A stretch of 64,000 nucleotides of DNA from Doris montereyensis (GCA_037039925.1 JAXRKP010001026.1:52501-116500), one strand, 5' to 3'; shown: positions 1-12,698, numbered from the stretch's first letter. Notes: generated by a model from the sequence alone, not told the origin. A program made the numbers and translations.

Positions 1-2300
1 TCAATGGAAGCAAAAGACATACAGTCTTCCAGAAGAAGAGAGCCCCCGTCGATAAGTGTTTCTGCCCATAACTTACACTCCAGGACGACCGGAGCGTACC
101 TATGTCATGCCTTCTAGATGTCCCTCTGTCGGTTTTGATTCCCAGGAGTTCACCTATTCACCAGCTAACCACGTTCATCGTTGCTTGACTATTCTAATTG
201 GTCATTGGGTTTGGCAAGCTGCAACTTTACAATCATGCTTAGTGGTAACTTTTAGTCCATATGAAGCAAACTCTCATTTCTTCTTGACCACACCCAGCTG
301 GAGCTCTCTTCCCTTTCTGCCAGCTGTTTGAGGGCTCTAGTAAGTACGCTTGTTTCCTGTAATTGAGAGCTGTAATAGGGAGGAGTGAACCGATGCTCCT
401 ACAAACCCTCTGGCGCCAACTTCTACTGCCAGTACTCTGATCATATATCAAGCTATTGTGGAAGCCTTTGGCAAGGTTGCAATACTATGCGTACTTATAC
501 TCGTGTGTTTGATTGATTCTGCTTTCATAGGGTACTGTCAGATTAATCATATTAATTTAGTTTTGTGTAGTTTGACTGAAGTACCAAATAAGGTCTTATT
601 CCTCTCGTCGTAATACCCTGAAGATGGTTCTCCCAGTCTGGGAGTCCGGCTAAGAGGATCCAGCCATCAGTTCCGTCTAGTATACACCGTTGGCTGGAGG
701 AAATCTTCAAAAGTTTACTGATTTATGTGCTGGCTCTTCCTGCTCCAACGAACAAGGCTGCTGTGGTAGTTGATGTTTGTGGTTTTTATTGTAGCTGAGC
801 TTATGATTGATAGTAGTTCTTGGCATGTCTGGTTGTGTCTCCATGTGTAACGACCCTGTGCTAAGGCAGTTTTGCCTCAAAATGAGGATATATTCAACAC
901 TTTTTTGCTTTGTCATGATGGACAAGTTGCATCGTTTGTCCTTTCCCGCTTCATCAAGCTTGCATTTGAGGATAAGAGGTCATACACTGATCAGATTATA
1001 AAACGTATCCTTAATGGCGTCATTTGCGAAAAATCGTTCTAGGTCACGTTCCTCTGCGAGGTGCTTTCCAGTTTGTCCAATGGCCTGAATTCGCGTATTG
1101 TCCTCTTCCTGCCTTACCTTATGGGTGATCATATCTCTTTATTCTTTGCCTTCCGCTTTCGACCGCTGTTTTGTTTCAGATGTTCCTAGCCCTACACGGT
1201 TGTCATCTGTGTGTCCGACTACTTCTTTCATCCTCAAGCAATCTTGGGCTGCTTTTACTGCGTCGGAGACTTTCTCATTTTCTTTTCAGTTTTATTCTGT
1301 CGCTGGGCTGATCTCACCACTGAATCCTCAGAATTTTCGAGCATCATTTGCAGCTTTGCCTTTCCTACCCTATATTCTTCTACAACAGATTTCAAAGGCA
1401 GCTGGAGTTTCGCTTGACGGCAATAAAATGCCACATTTGAAAGACAGAGTCGGGGCACACCAAACCACTTCCTCGTAATATTTGTTTCTCTCAGCTTTAA
1501 TTGCTTCAACAGCAATTGTACATATATACCGTACACCAGTAGCTTGATAATCAACATAAACCTAAACTGCAGCCACCATACCTTATATTTTCTTTGGAGA
1601 TCACACTTGTTGATTCTTTTCAGCCGCTCCTGACCACTTCCTTAACGTCTTTTTATCTCTTTCTACCATTGAGTGTAGCCACATATTATTTTCCTAGGTC
1701 CTTGACTGGCTCCTCTATCACGGTAGGTATTTTCTGATGCCATGTCGAAGATGAGATGTTCTCTGCTACTTTTCTTTTCCGAAGGGAGAGACATCGATAT
1801 TTCTTAGGGTTCGAACTTCATTTTGCACCAGTTCACAAGTTGGTCCAATCGTTTCAGTATCCCATGTGTTTCATATTCTTGAGATGATAAAACAGGTTGT
1901 ATCATCCATGAATGCATTCAGTGACGTCATTTAACACCCACGTTGAAGGTTTACGGGACTTGCATCGGTTCATGCTGCCTTTAGAATAACTTTCAATGCT
2001 AGAATAAACAGTATGGAAGAGATTGTACATCGCATTGCAATGCCGAGTTCCAACTTTATTCAGTAAGTTGTGAAGTCCTTTGTGAAGAGTTTCATTCTCA
2101 ATCCTTGGAAATATTGTTCAATCATCTTACGGATGCTAGTTGGAAAATGGCACATGCTTAGTGCGAACTGAATCAATAGGTGTGGTACAGATCCGTATGC
2201 GTTGATAAGATCCAGCCAAATCACACAGAGATTTAATTGGGGGGGGGGGGGGTTCTCTCACTTTTACCCTTTGAATTGCTTTCCAAATCATTGTGGTGTA
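1..2300 (-). mobile_element. Degenerate non-LTR retrotransposon (LINE), reverse transcriptase and C-terminal part
   Basis: Read on the minus strand, this stretch carries pieces of one LINE polyprotein in order, broken by many frameshifts. Near 1901-1915 the frame reads AFMDD, the reverse-transcriptase active-site box of this type of element. It is followed by words such as LVNWCKMKFEP, typical of the thumb-proximal part. At 1255-1557 comes KWFGVPRCL-type and LQLPLKSVVEEY-type sequence, at 707-925 a later segment, and at 239-451 a further C-terminal segment. The order on the minus strand is right for one element truncated by the window edge. The C-terminal blocks resemble non-LTR elements that end in a restriction-like endonuclease, but I cannot see the catalytic residues cleanly, so the clade is left open. 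No intact ORF remains and it is not expected to be active. Confidence 0.6.
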
Positions 2301-2409
2301 TTTTAAATATCTGGAGAATACGTCCCTTTTGAACTGTCGTGTCGATGTACATGTATTCGTTCATAATCTTTCTCATGGCTCCAACAAAATGTCTCCATTC
2401 AACTCTGTC

Positions 2410-2595
2410 TTAGGTCAATCGTCTGATTTCGCTCCATGATTTTCCTATTTCCTTTCGTTCTTCCTCTACTGTCGTTCGCCATGTGCATGTTGATCTTCCT
2501 GCCTTTCTTAGTCCCTCAGGTGTCCATGTCAAGACTATGGCTGGCTGTCTCGTATGACGTTTCCCCTTCGACCTTCTCTTAAAAACTTTTGACAC
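2410..2595 (-). mobile_element. LINE C-terminal fragment, different family
   Basis: The minus strand encodes a 61-residue open stretch with LTWTPEGLRKAGRS and TWRTTVEEERKEIGKSW words. These match the usual C-terminal end of RTE/jockey-like LINE proteins (a GRP-x-x-TWRR block followed by a conserved SW). It is not continuous with the LINE at 1-2300. Only the last part of the ORF is present, so it is a short relic. Confidence 0.5.
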
Positions 2596-2693
2596 AATGT
2601 TATTTATTCCAGTTCTTGCTGCAATCTCTCTATTGGAATTTCTATCTCGACATTTTTTTGTAAATAAGGGAATGAATTCTTACCGGAGAGGCA

Positions 2694-2704
2694 GTAGTAG
2701 TAGT

Positions 2705-2760
<56 letters not shown>

Positions 2761-3062
2761 TAGTAGCAGCAGTAGCAGCAGCAGTAGTAGTAGTAGCAGT
2801 ATAGCAATAGCAGCAGCAGCAGTAGCAGCAGCTATTACAGCCTCTACGACGACTACTACTACCACTACTACTAATACTATTACTACCACTACTACAACCA
2901 CTACACTACTACCACACTACTACCACTGCTGCTACCACCACCACCACTACTACCACTGGTAGCAGCCACCAGTTGCAGCAAGCAGCAGCAGTTGTTGATT
3001 GCAGTAGCAGCAGCAGTAGTAGTAGTAGGAAAGGAATAGTAGTAGTAGCAGCAGCAGAACAG

Positions 3063-3141
<79 letters not shown>

Positions 3142-3344
3142 ATAGCAGCAGCAGCAGCAGCAGCAGCAGTAGCAACAGCAATTGTAGTAGTAGTGGCAGT
3201 AGCAGTAAAGAAGAAGTTGCAGTGGTAGTAGAATAGAATAGTAGTAGTAGTAGTAAGTAGTAGTAGCAGCAGCAGCTTAGTAATAATAGTAGTAGTCATA
3301 ATGCAGCAGCAGCGCCAGCCAGCAGCAGCAGCAGCAGCAGCAAT

Positions 3345-3385
<41 letters not shown>

Positions 3386-3646
3386 CATGTGCAGCAGCAG
3401 CAGCAGCAGCAGTGACAACTATTACTGCCTCTGCACGACTACTACTGCTGCTACTGCCTGCTGCTGCTGCTAGCATGCTGCTGCTGCAACACTGCAGCTG
3501 CTGCAGCAGCAGCAGCAACAGCAGCAGCAGCAACACTAGCACTGCCAGCAGTAGTAGCAGTAGTTGTAGCAGCAGCAGTAGCAGTTGCCCCAGCATTCTA
3601 GTAGCAGCAGCAGTAGTAGTACAGGAACAGCAGCAGTAGTAGCAGT

Positions 3647-3695
<49 letters not shown>

Positions 3696-3720
3696 ATAGC
3701 AGGAACAGGAACAGCACAGC

Positions 3721-3785
<65 letters not shown>

Positions 3786-4155
3786 GCACTACTAGTAGTT
3801 GTAGCAGTACCAGAATAGAATAGTAGTAGTAGTAGTTGTTGTTGTAACAGTAGTGTAGTAGTAGTAGGGAATAGTAGCAGCGTAGTAGTAGTAGTAGTAG
3901 TAGTAATAACAGCAGCAGCAGCGTGCAGCAATAGTGGTAGCAGCAGCAGCAGCATAATAGTAGCAGCAGTAGCAGTAGCAGCATAAGCAGCAGTACATAA
4001 TAATAGTATAACAGTAGTGAAGAAGTAGTAGTAGTAGGAATAGGAATAGTAGTAGTAGTAGTAGCAAGTAGTAGTAGTAGTAGTAAGCAGTAGTAGTAAT
4101 AGCAGTAGTGATAGTAGTAGCAGTAGTAATAGCAGTAGCAGTAGTAGTAGCATAC
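2694..4155. repeat. 1.46-kb compound trinucleotide tract (AGC/AGT type)
   Basis: The sequence is almost entirely built of AGC and AGT triplets with interspersed ACT, AAC and AAT triplets. Long open frames on both strands (poly-Ser, poly-Ala, poly-Leu, poly-Cys) are a by-product of the period-3 composition and should not be read as proteins. Confidence 0.95.
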
Positions 4156-5257
4156 ATTTTTATTATTATTAAGTTATCATTATCAAGTGCTAAGCCGACC
4201 AGCGGGCCGCCTACTGACTTCGACTTGTCATTACATTTGTGTCATGTCTTTGTTTGTTTACACGTACCGGTACTTTTCTTTTTCTTTTTTTTTTTTTGAT
4301 GGTGAAAGAAAAATAAAAAAACATTAACGATATTCAATCTGATGATGGTAATGACAATGATGACGATGAGGTTTGGTGATGAGGATGAAGAGAATGATGA
4401 AGAAGAAAGATTACAAGGAGGAGAATAATATTAAGATTACGATAGGGACAACAAGTTCTACGATGAGGACAATGGGTTTGGCATCGTCATCATCATCATC
4501 ATCATCTTCATCATAATCATCATGAACAACATCATCATCAATCACTGTCTGCTTTTTTGCTAACAGAAATAAGATTGTCGTCATCTGAAGCAAATTTAGG
4601 AATACAAAATTGAACACAAAATCGTACTTACCTGCTTAAAAAAAAAGAAACAAAATCCACTTGAAGTTTAATCACAGAAGGAACAACACTCATCAGCGAA
4701 GATAACGAACAATGAGTCTTCACCCTTTCTTTGCTTTTATTATATACAGTTATGGTATTATATGATATAATAATATACTAATGATAAGAACGGTCCTGAA
4801 CTGTGCTATCTTGACAGGCTTAGGAAGCAAATACGGTAGTTTCATACCCTCGACAATTACATCACAGCAATGAACATCATAATGGGACGTCTGTCCGGAC
4901 AGGTGAGTATAGACTGGCAATAGCTACCTTGATCTACCCCCTTAGGCATCAACACCTACATCTTCGTGTCGTCCCTCTGTCTATCACCGTTAGTCAATTG
5001 GTGGTACTGTTATGAAGGACAAGAATGAATGGAGGGGTAAATTAAACACAGAATAAAGCATTCCACCTTCGCAATTAGCCAAATATAGATTTCATTACCT
5101 AGCGCTAGATACAGCATTAACTTTGTCGGGTCACTCTCGTCCAACAAAACAACTAATTGAAGAAAGGGATGAAACATGAAACACTAATATTTTTTAGAGA
5201 TTGAAAATTATGATTTTTGAAAGCTCAATGCATTCCCCTGGCATAAAATAACTCAGA
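4156..5257. other. Gene-free stretch with small ATC tract and a weak micro-exon candidate
   Basis: No convincing ORF. A short ATC-rich run lies at 4481-4522. At 4870-4912 an AG acceptor-like site precedes ATGAACATC and runs to GGACAG followed by gtgagt, which could be a tiny coding first exon (11 codons, phase 0). With no partner exon in sight I leave it as a weak candidate only. Confidence 0.3.
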
Positions 5258-5600
5258 GTTTGATTTAATTTGGTATGATTTGATTTGATTTTACCCACAT
5301 CCACAACTAAGTTGATCTCGGAGTTTTGGTAAGATTGTTTAATTTTGCCCGGACTACCCTATAAACTGCTAAGGGATCTTTAACGTTCACATAGAGTTGT
5401 GATCTGCATACGAGAACCCCTTTTGTGGTCCGTCTCCGCTGGGACTAGATATCGACCCATCTATCTAGATCAAAGGGGTAGATTTCTACTCCAAAAAATC
5501 TCGAAAAGACTTTTCAACCTCCCAGGGCTTGAACCCACGACCTTTTTAGTTGAGAGGCCGACACCTTGCCTCAGGATTACCAGATCCCCGAAACTCGGAA
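5258..5600 (-). mobile_element. SINE family S2, near full length
   Basis: It matches the copies at 34824-35125, 55957-56245 and (opposite strand) 41270-41577. Shared words are tttgattttacccacatc, gggatctttaacgt and gaacccacgacctttt. Read on the minus strand, the end near 5600 gives a tRNA-like head with a B-box-like GGTTCAAGCC region. The repeated pattern across the window supports a SINE. Confidence 0.75.
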
Positions 5601-5844
5601 AACGAGTTTTCGAGACTTGGAGAAGCTCTAGACATTGTCGTATTGTTGGTAATTTTTACACTTTAGCGGCGTAAAATAAAGTAGGTCAAACTTGTACTCC
5701 TTGTGGGCATTGACAATTTAGAGATGAGACGAAAGAAATCTATTGACAGTCCCTTACTCATGAGTTCTCTACCGCCACCACCGTTTACTACAAAAGGTAT
5801 AATATTACCTGAGAATCTCCTAAGATGGATCTGCGTTAGACAAA

Positions 5845-7236
5845 AAGTAAATAACTGATCTTTCAATAGGTGTTTGGACAAAAATAAAATAACTGGTCTT
5901 TCAATAGGTGTCTGAACAACAAGAAAATAACTGTCATTTCAATAGGTCTCTGGAGAACAATAACATAATTGGTCTTTCATTAGGTGTATAGACAAAAAGT
6001 AAATAACTGATCTTTCAATAGGTGTTTGGACAAAAAATGAAATAACTGGTCTTTCAATAGGTGTCTGGACAACAAGAAAATAACTGATCTTTCAATAAGT
6101 GTCTGGACAACAAGAAAATAACTGGTCTTTCAATAGATGTCTGGACAGAACGAAAATAATTAGTCTTTCAATAGGTGTCCGGACTAAAAGTAAATAACTG
6201 GTCTTTCAATAGGTGTTCTGGACTAAAAGACTTTCAAAACTAAGTAAATAACTGGTCTTTCAATAGGTGTCCGGACTAAAAGTAAATAACTGGTCTTTCA
6301 ATAGGTGTCGGACAACAAGAAAATAACTGGTCTTTCAATAGGTGTCTGGACACAAAACAAAAATAACTGTTCTTTCAATAGGTGTCTGGACAACAAGAAA
6401 ATAACTGTTCTTTCAATAGGTGTCTGGGACAACAAGAAAATAACCGGTCTTTCAATAGGTGTCTGGACAAAAAGAAAATAACTGGTCTTTTCAATAAGTG
6501 TCTGGACAACAACAAAAAAACTGGTCTTTCAATTGGTGTTGGTCAACAAGAAAATAACTGGTCTTTCAATTAGGTGTCTGGACAAAAGAAAATAACTGGT
6601 CTTTCAATAAGTGTCTGGACAAAAAGAAAATAACTGGTCTTTCAATAGGTGTCTGTACAACAAGAAAATAACTGGTCTTTCAATAGATGTGTCTGACAAA
6701 GAAAATAACTGACAACAAAGAAAAATAACTGGTCTTTGAATAAGTGTCTGAACAAAAAAAATAACTGTTCTTTCAATAGGTGTCTGGACAAAAAAGAAAA
6801 TAACTGGTCTTTCAATAAGTGTCTGGACAAAAGAAAATAACTGATCTTTCAATAGGTGTCTGGACAAAAACAAAATAACTGGTCTTTGAATAAGTGTCTG
6901 AACAAAACAAAATAAATTACTGATCTTTCAATAGGTGTCTCCTGGACAACAACAAAATAACTGGTAACAATGTCTCTTTCAAATAACTGATCTTTCAATA
7001 GGTGTCTGGACAAAAAAAACAAATCTTTCAATAGGTGTCTGGACAAAAACAAATAACTGATCTTTCAATAGGTGTCTGGACAAAAAACAAAATAACTGAT
7101 CTTTCAATAGGTGTCTGGACAAAAAAACAAATAACTGATCTTTCAATAGGTGTCTGGACAAAAAACAAATAACTGATCTTTCAATAGGTGTCTGGACAAA
7201 AAACAAATAACTGATCTTTCAATAGGTATCTGGACA
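5845..7236. repeat. Minisatellite, 38-bp unit, about 36 copies
   Basis: The unit reads approximately taactggtctttcaatagg followed by tgtctggacaacaagaaa. Copies differ by small indels and by the A-rich spacer. The unit is not a multiple of three, so the minus-strand ORFs over it (repeating LLKDQLF) are shadows. Confidence 0.95.
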
Positions 7237-7248
7237 AAAAACAAAAAA

Positions 7249-7588
7249 AGAGGACAAAGACCAATCAAAGCGTCGCTAACAGTACACCTACACAATGCTT
7301 ATTACATGTATTATATTTTCCTTCATGCGGCAATGGTGACGATAAAAACACTAATATGCCCTCCAACCACGATCTGATAGGGCGTAGGTCATTAAATCAT
7401 AAAGTTATGGTGAACGGGTTCGTCCCTGGCTGATTATCCGTCCGTGTCTGATCTTAGTGACGTCTAAGGAAGAGAAGACTCTGAGATCTGTCTGTCTGTC
7501 GTCTGTCTGTCTGTCTGTCAAGGAAGAGAAGACTCTGAGAAGAGAGGACAAAGACCAATCTGTCTCTCTCTGTCTGCTAACTCTCTAC

Positions 7589-7635
<47 letters not shown>

Positions 7636-7800
7636 ATGCGGCAATGGTGACGATAAAATAACTCTAATATCTCCCTCCCTCCCTCCTCTCCCTCTCCCTC
7701 TCTCCCTCTCCCTCCTCTCTCCCTCTCTCTCTCTCTCTCTCTCTAATTCTCTCTCCCTCTCTGATTATCCGTCTCGTGTCTCTCTCTCTCTGACTCTCTC
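7249..7800 (+). repeat. Duplicated about 200-bp segment, second copy overwritten by CT repeats
   Basis: The words agaggacaaagaccaatc, gctaac, catgcggcaatggtgacgat, ctaatat and gattatccgt occur in order at 7249-7445. They recur in the same order at about 7543-7770, but there the sequence between them has turned into CTCTCT. A run of CTGT tetranucleotides separates the two copies. Confidence 0.7.
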
Positions 7801-7826
7801 TCTCTCTCTCTCTCCCCTCTCTCTAG

Positions 7827-7898
<72 letters not shown>

Positions 7899-7937
7899 TC
7901 CTCCTCCCTCTCTCCCTCCCTCCCTCTCTCCCTCTCC

Positions 7938-8005
<68 letters not shown>

Positions 8006-8013
8006 CTCTCACT

Positions 8014-8090
<77 letters not shown>
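7556..8090. repeat. Compound CT, AC and AT microsatellite
   Basis: A CT-rich block to about 8010 is followed by (AC)n at 8014-8036 and (AT)n at 8037-8090. The long Ser/Leu ORF across it is composition only. Confidence 0.95.
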
Positions 8091-8096
<6 letters not shown>

Positions 8097-8888
8097 GTAT
8101 ATGTTATGTTGAATTATTTAATAAATACTGCGTTTATGATAAAGCCTTACAGGGGCAATAAGCAGCCTTGGCGGAGGTCGGTACTCTCTGTGTGCTTTTC
8201 TAGTTATAGTACAACGTTTTGCGGATCTCTGACCGGAAACGAGAGAAAAAATCATCCGGAACTAAGGTAAGGGTGACTTCTGACGCGCTTCCCGTACGAA
8301 ATCCGTTGTTTCGTTTGGATTCTCATAGCAACGACTTCATGGATTTTTTCTTTTTGTTTTTATACAACTTTTCCAAGAATGTGATATGGCCCAACGAGAT
8401 ATGCTGAAAGCTTGAATTCAAATACTATTATTGTGATAAAATATTATTACTTACTTACTTATCCTCGTGGCGCTTGGGAAGCACATGAGGCCGACACAGT
8501 GGATCGCCATTGATCACAATCAGATGCCAATTTTGGCACCTGCCCCCACGATAAAATATTATTGTAGAAGGTTAAATGGCCTAACTTGAACTTGATGCAT
8601 ACTTTTCGTTGTATCGTTTTATTAAGCATGCATGCCAATTGACATCAAATCGGACAGCAACACTAAATCTCAGCTGAAGAACGATAACTTGCATGACTGA
8701 TTCTCGATTGTGCTCCTCATAACAGAGAATTGTAAATCTACTGGTTTTCTGAACTTCAAGAAGCTTAAAACCTGTGATGAGGTCATTTATCTTTTTTTTA
8801 GTTGTAATCACCTATCACATTTTTCTATGGGACCTTCCAAACTTTACAGCAACTGTTGAATCTAAGTTCGTTTTATTTAAAAGTAAAC
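8091..8888. other. No gene seen
   Basis: AT-rich unique-looking sequence. A GC-richer patch at 8455-8560 (cctcgtggcgcttgggaag) looks like a repeat fragment but has no second copy in the window. It ends just before the candidate start codon at 8889. Confidence 0.4.
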
Positions 8889-8933
8889 ATGGACAAGGCA
8901 GCAAGAGAACACAGGAAAATTTTTACTTTACCT
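8889..8933 (+). CDS. Candidate first coding exon, orphan
   Basis: An ATG in good context (A at -3) opens 15 codons, MDKAAREHRKIFTLP, and ends exactly at a strong gtaagt donor (phase 0). The peptide is charged and has no signal-peptide character. The next plausible exon at 11428 begins in phase 1, so a direct join gives an early stop; at least one intervening exon would be needed. I see no match to a known protein. It could be the start of a small gene with the exon at 11428-11650, or a chance ORF plus donor. The evidence is limited to the start, the donor and their perfect juxtaposition. Confidence 0.35.
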
Positions 8934-9489
8934 GTAAGTAGTAGATCTAGTCTCTATGACCGAGAAAGTGACTTGAGGGGGGGGAAATTTTCCCGTTTGT
9001 TCTTATCAATTTAACTTATGTATAGGTGTAATGGGCATGGGGTACTGATTGAAAAGGTGTTGTTTTTTTTCCTGACGCATCCTGTTGCCATGGCTATCTT
9101 GGATTTTCCCCCCCAAATTTCACCAAGTTCAATATCGATAGGCTTTTTCATTTTTCAACAAATTTGTTTCAAACTTGGCACACGCGTTATTTGATACAAT
9201 ATTTAAATCTGATCAGATCGGATTTTTGTTTCATTAGTAAGTTTTGATTTTATGAATTTTTGAAAATAGCATAATGAGAACATACAAAAATATTGTACAA
9301 AAAATTCAATTTTTCCAAAACTATAATACATATAAAAAAAGCATCTGATCATTTCTTTATTTTCCCCACTCATCACCCATGCCAAATTTCATGAAGATAC
9401 GTTGAGAAATAAAAAAAGGAGATAAGAAATAATGAACAAAAAAGGACATTTTCAGAAAATCGTATTTTTCTCTTTTTTTCTGTTATTTG

Positions 9490-9985
9490 AATACATTTTT
9501 CTCCCATAAACCTAAGAAAAGAGTAGGATAATACTTTGAAACATCATAAAACCTTGAGGGGCTCTCAACTACTTTTTATTGTCACTGTTTCAAGTGCACC
9601 AGCACCTTTTTACTCATTTTGAGATGTTACCTTTCGATAATAGGTGTGTGGAATATGTTCTGTATTTTCTGGCCGATCTAAGGCAATATCCATAATAGAT
9701 CTCTCAAATAAGTTTGTTTTGGATAGTGTTTTTTGTGACGATCAAAATGAGTACCAACTTGCCATACTTTAGATAATATCTCTAGCTTTTATTGTATAAT
9801 AGCTGTGTTGAAAGATAGGCCTGTATCGTTTCTAAACAATTTCTATTAATTCAAAGAATTGATACTGAGTTTCTTTTATGATATCATTATGATGGGAAGG
9901 AACTGCTCTATCCACTAGTATGATAGACTAAATTTGTCCCATTTTCAGCAAAAATGGCATTCCCAAAACCAAAACAAAATATATG
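9490..9985 (+). repeat. Dispersed repeat R, copy 1
   Basis: It aligns over about 450 bp with 26730-27170 in the same orientation. Shared words include agaaaagagtagg, atactttgaa, ggccgatctaag and gcaaaaatgg. No coding potential; probably an uncharacterised transposon fragment. Confidence 0.7.
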
Positions 9986-10185
9986 TCCATAGCTGCACTT
10001 TTTGGGTTAGAGTTGGGGAAAAGTGAAAGTTTGGGCTCTACTGCTGAGAGTCGTTCTAGTGTGTTATTTTTATTTTACTGAAATTTTAATCAAGTGTTTT
10101 ATACATCAGGAGATGAAAAGCTGAGACTGAGAATGAAGGAGAAAACGGATACAACCCCGATCTGGCAACAGAGTTGGGAGTATAG

Positions 10186-10310
10186 GTTTAACCCAAAAAG
10201 AAATCTCAAGAAACTTGTCATCAGTCTGCATGGGCTTGAAATCCACAACCTTTTGGTTAAGAGGTTGACACCTTGCATCTGGACTACACTAGACTACAGA
10301 GTCCTCTGCA
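10186..10310 (-). mobile_element. SINE S2 head fragment
   Basis: It contains gggcttgaaatccacaacct, ttggttaagaggttgacacc and tgcatctggactac, matching the tRNA-like end of the other S2 copies. The rest of the element is missing. Confidence 0.6.
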
Positions 10311-10851
10311 AATGCATGAAGAGGTCGTTTTTTTTTCAAAAATAAAGAAAGAATAGGAAAATGCAGTGTGCTTCAGGCTCAATGGATATTAGATTTAAAC
10401 CCTCATTAATGGGGTGGAGATATATCATTAACAAAGAAAATACATGTAAATGTAGGTCCACACATTGTTTTAACAACATTTATTTACAAACAGCATTAAA
10501 TGATAGCTCTTGTGTCGGATATAATATGCTGTAGTATTTATGTTTTGCTTATTGATTTTATACTAAAGTATTTGGTGTGGATATGGAGGTATTGTCATAG
10601 ATCTGCTTTTGAGACAACACATGGTTAGCATGAAAAATTGGCTTTTTATTGATAATTGAATTGCACATGTCTGAAAAAAAGACAAATAACTCACATTGGA
10701 AACCGCTTCAATGTTTTAACACAGTTACATCCCTTTGCCCACAGGAATGATGCTTTTACTTTCACCCCTCCACCCTAACCACCACATTACCTCGTTAGAG
10801 AGTTCCCTTTCCTCTAAGTGAGTGCTAACTTGCTAGCCAAAAGAATTATTC

Positions 10852-10975
10852 TCAACGTGCGTCAGACTAGTGTCCTGTCCAGGAGGTGATTATCATCATC
10901 TGCTCTGCTTCATGCCATAGAAACCGATATAGGCTCCGGCTCTATGGGCTGTAAAGGCCTTGAAGGAATTTTATT
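10852..10975 (+). mobile_element. SINE S1 3' fragment
   Basis: It matches the tail of S1 copies: gtcagactagtgtcctgtcc, aggaggtgattatcatcatc, and cttgaaggaatttta at the end. The tRNA-like head is absent. Confidence 0.7.
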
Positions 10976-11088
10976 TTTACCAACTGGCAAAGAAGTTAAG
11001 CAGCAGGCTTTTGTAGTCAGTCATGATGGTTTTTACCAACTGGCAAAGAAGTTAAGCAGCAGGCTCCTGTAGTCAGTCATGATGGTTG
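10976..11088 (+). repeat. Two-copy tandem duplication, 56 bp
   Basis: The block beginning caactggcaaagaagttaag and ending cagtcatgatgg occurs twice in direct succession with only two or three differences, so it is young. It abuts the SINE S1 tail. Confidence 0.85.
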
Positions 11089-11427
11089 CCATTCTCAACA
11101 AGGCCACTTAACAAAAGAAGAAAAGGTTATCTAGTGAACATTCTAAGTTCACAATTATCACAAGCCTCCTGTATAGATTTGAAAACTCTGGATGCCGATT
11201 TCTATTACTTTCATTTTGTAATACCTCTTAAACATAAAAATCATCTCAAAAACATGTAAACTCCTGAATTAAGAGAATTGTGCAAAGACATAAATTAATG
11301 TTATTCACATGACCTATTTTTTTTTCTCCTCTTTCAGTTTGTTATGTACACTATTATTTCTTACAATGATGACAAAAATCCTGAATTCTTGATTTAATGA
11401 TTTCTGCTCTTTAAACTATCTTTGTAG

Positions 11428-11650
11428 GTAAATTTCTGAAAAGACAATTTGGTGTACTTGTAACAAAACATCAGTGCATTTATGGATTGATCGTATGGCC
11501 TGAATTCACACCTGAACGGGAGAATGTTTTGTTCATCACATCACCCAAGTGTTTCTTAGGTTCATACCGGTACAAACTGGATCCACAGTCAGCAGAGAAA
11601 ATGTTTCTGAAACCTTTTCTTAATGGGTCTTTGAGCCGTAATGATCTGAG
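11428..11650 (+). CDS. Orphan internal coding exon of unknown function
   Basis: A 223-bp block is open in one frame from a pyrimidine-containing acceptor (tttgtag) to a consensus gtgaga donor, phase 1 in and phase 2 out. It encodes about 74 residues including KRQFGVLVTKHQCIYGLIVW and FITSPKCFLGSYRYKLDP, with two cysteines and no stop. It lacks an internal start, so ORF callers miss it. I do not recognise the domain. Its phase-2 donor does not fit the exon at 15182, whose upstream acceptor would run into TGA in that phase. It is therefore either part of a separate upstream gene, possibly begun at 8889, or is joined through an exon I cannot see. Confidence 0.5.
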
Positions 11651-12084
11651 GTGAGACTACAGGATGATACTACTTAAAGAGGATGTAATATTGCAGTGTC
11701 TCATGTGTTTAATTTTGAGTTAAAACAATAATAATAAGAATTAGGCTCAGCCAGATACATTTTTGTGTGGGTGAGGAAATGAACAAACAAAAAAGGAACC
11801 ACTGAAAAAGAAAACAAGATTGTAAGAAATAAAACAAAACCCACAGCAACGAAATTACTGAAGGAAAGTAAGAAGAGAGAATACATATGAAAGCAAAGAT
11901 CCTAGAACAGTGTTCTAGTATCTCTGACGAAAGTCATTACATTAATGCAAGAATAAGATTTTGAGAGTTTACCTGAGACCTTATATTAAGTGGTGTTTTG
12001 TCAATAAGCTTGTCAAGGAAAAAAATTTGATTTTTTAAAATGAGTTTAATCTCCCAATGGTGTGATGTTTCCAGGAAACACCAT

Positions 12085-12205
12085 CTTGGCGCGGACGGTT
12101 GGCGGGAGCTGCTGGTAGGTCCTATTTTTTTTCTTTTTATTCCTTCCCTTGTCTTTTATCTTAATTCACCCTGAGATCACCATAATGGTGGACGGGGTAA
12201 ACAAA
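12085..12205 (+). repeat. Dispersed repeat P, copy 1
   Basis: Short repeat with the words ggcgggagctgctggtaggt, ttcaccctgagatcacc and ggtggacggggtaaac. Further copies lie at 19195-19318, 47250-47370, 47605-47735 and, inverted, 63368-63485. No tRNA-like boxes are obvious; it may be a LINE 3' tail or a SINE tail. Confidence 0.7.
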
Positions 12206-12489
12206 CAAACCATCTTGAGTCTAACAAAATTAGCTCTGGATACAGGTCTGACTTTCTACAACTAGACCGTCAATGCCTGACGTATTTATAATTAACAAAG
12301 CAGATGTACTTTTTTTCCTCATTTCAATTTTTTCATTTATTGTACCCCAAAACTTTGCTTTAATTTGTTATTTTCAATGACAAATAAGTGTGATGGGTAT
12401 GTTTGGGGACCTATTTAACGGTACCATTTTGATGGATGCAAATACTTTCATGTTAAGATGAGTTGTAATAAATATATCAGAATTTAATA

Positions 12490-12606
12490 TTATTATCATT
12501 ACCATCATCATCAGCATCATCATCATCATCATCATCATCATCACTATATCCTTATTTTTATTTTTATTTTTAGTGTTATGATTATTGTCATAATTATTGT
12601 TATTAC

Positions 12607-12698
<92 letters not shown>

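Noticed and set aside
2901..4157. Long poly-Ala, poly-Leu and poly-Cys ORFs on both strands
   Set aside because: Direct products of the trinucleotide composition; every frame is equally open.
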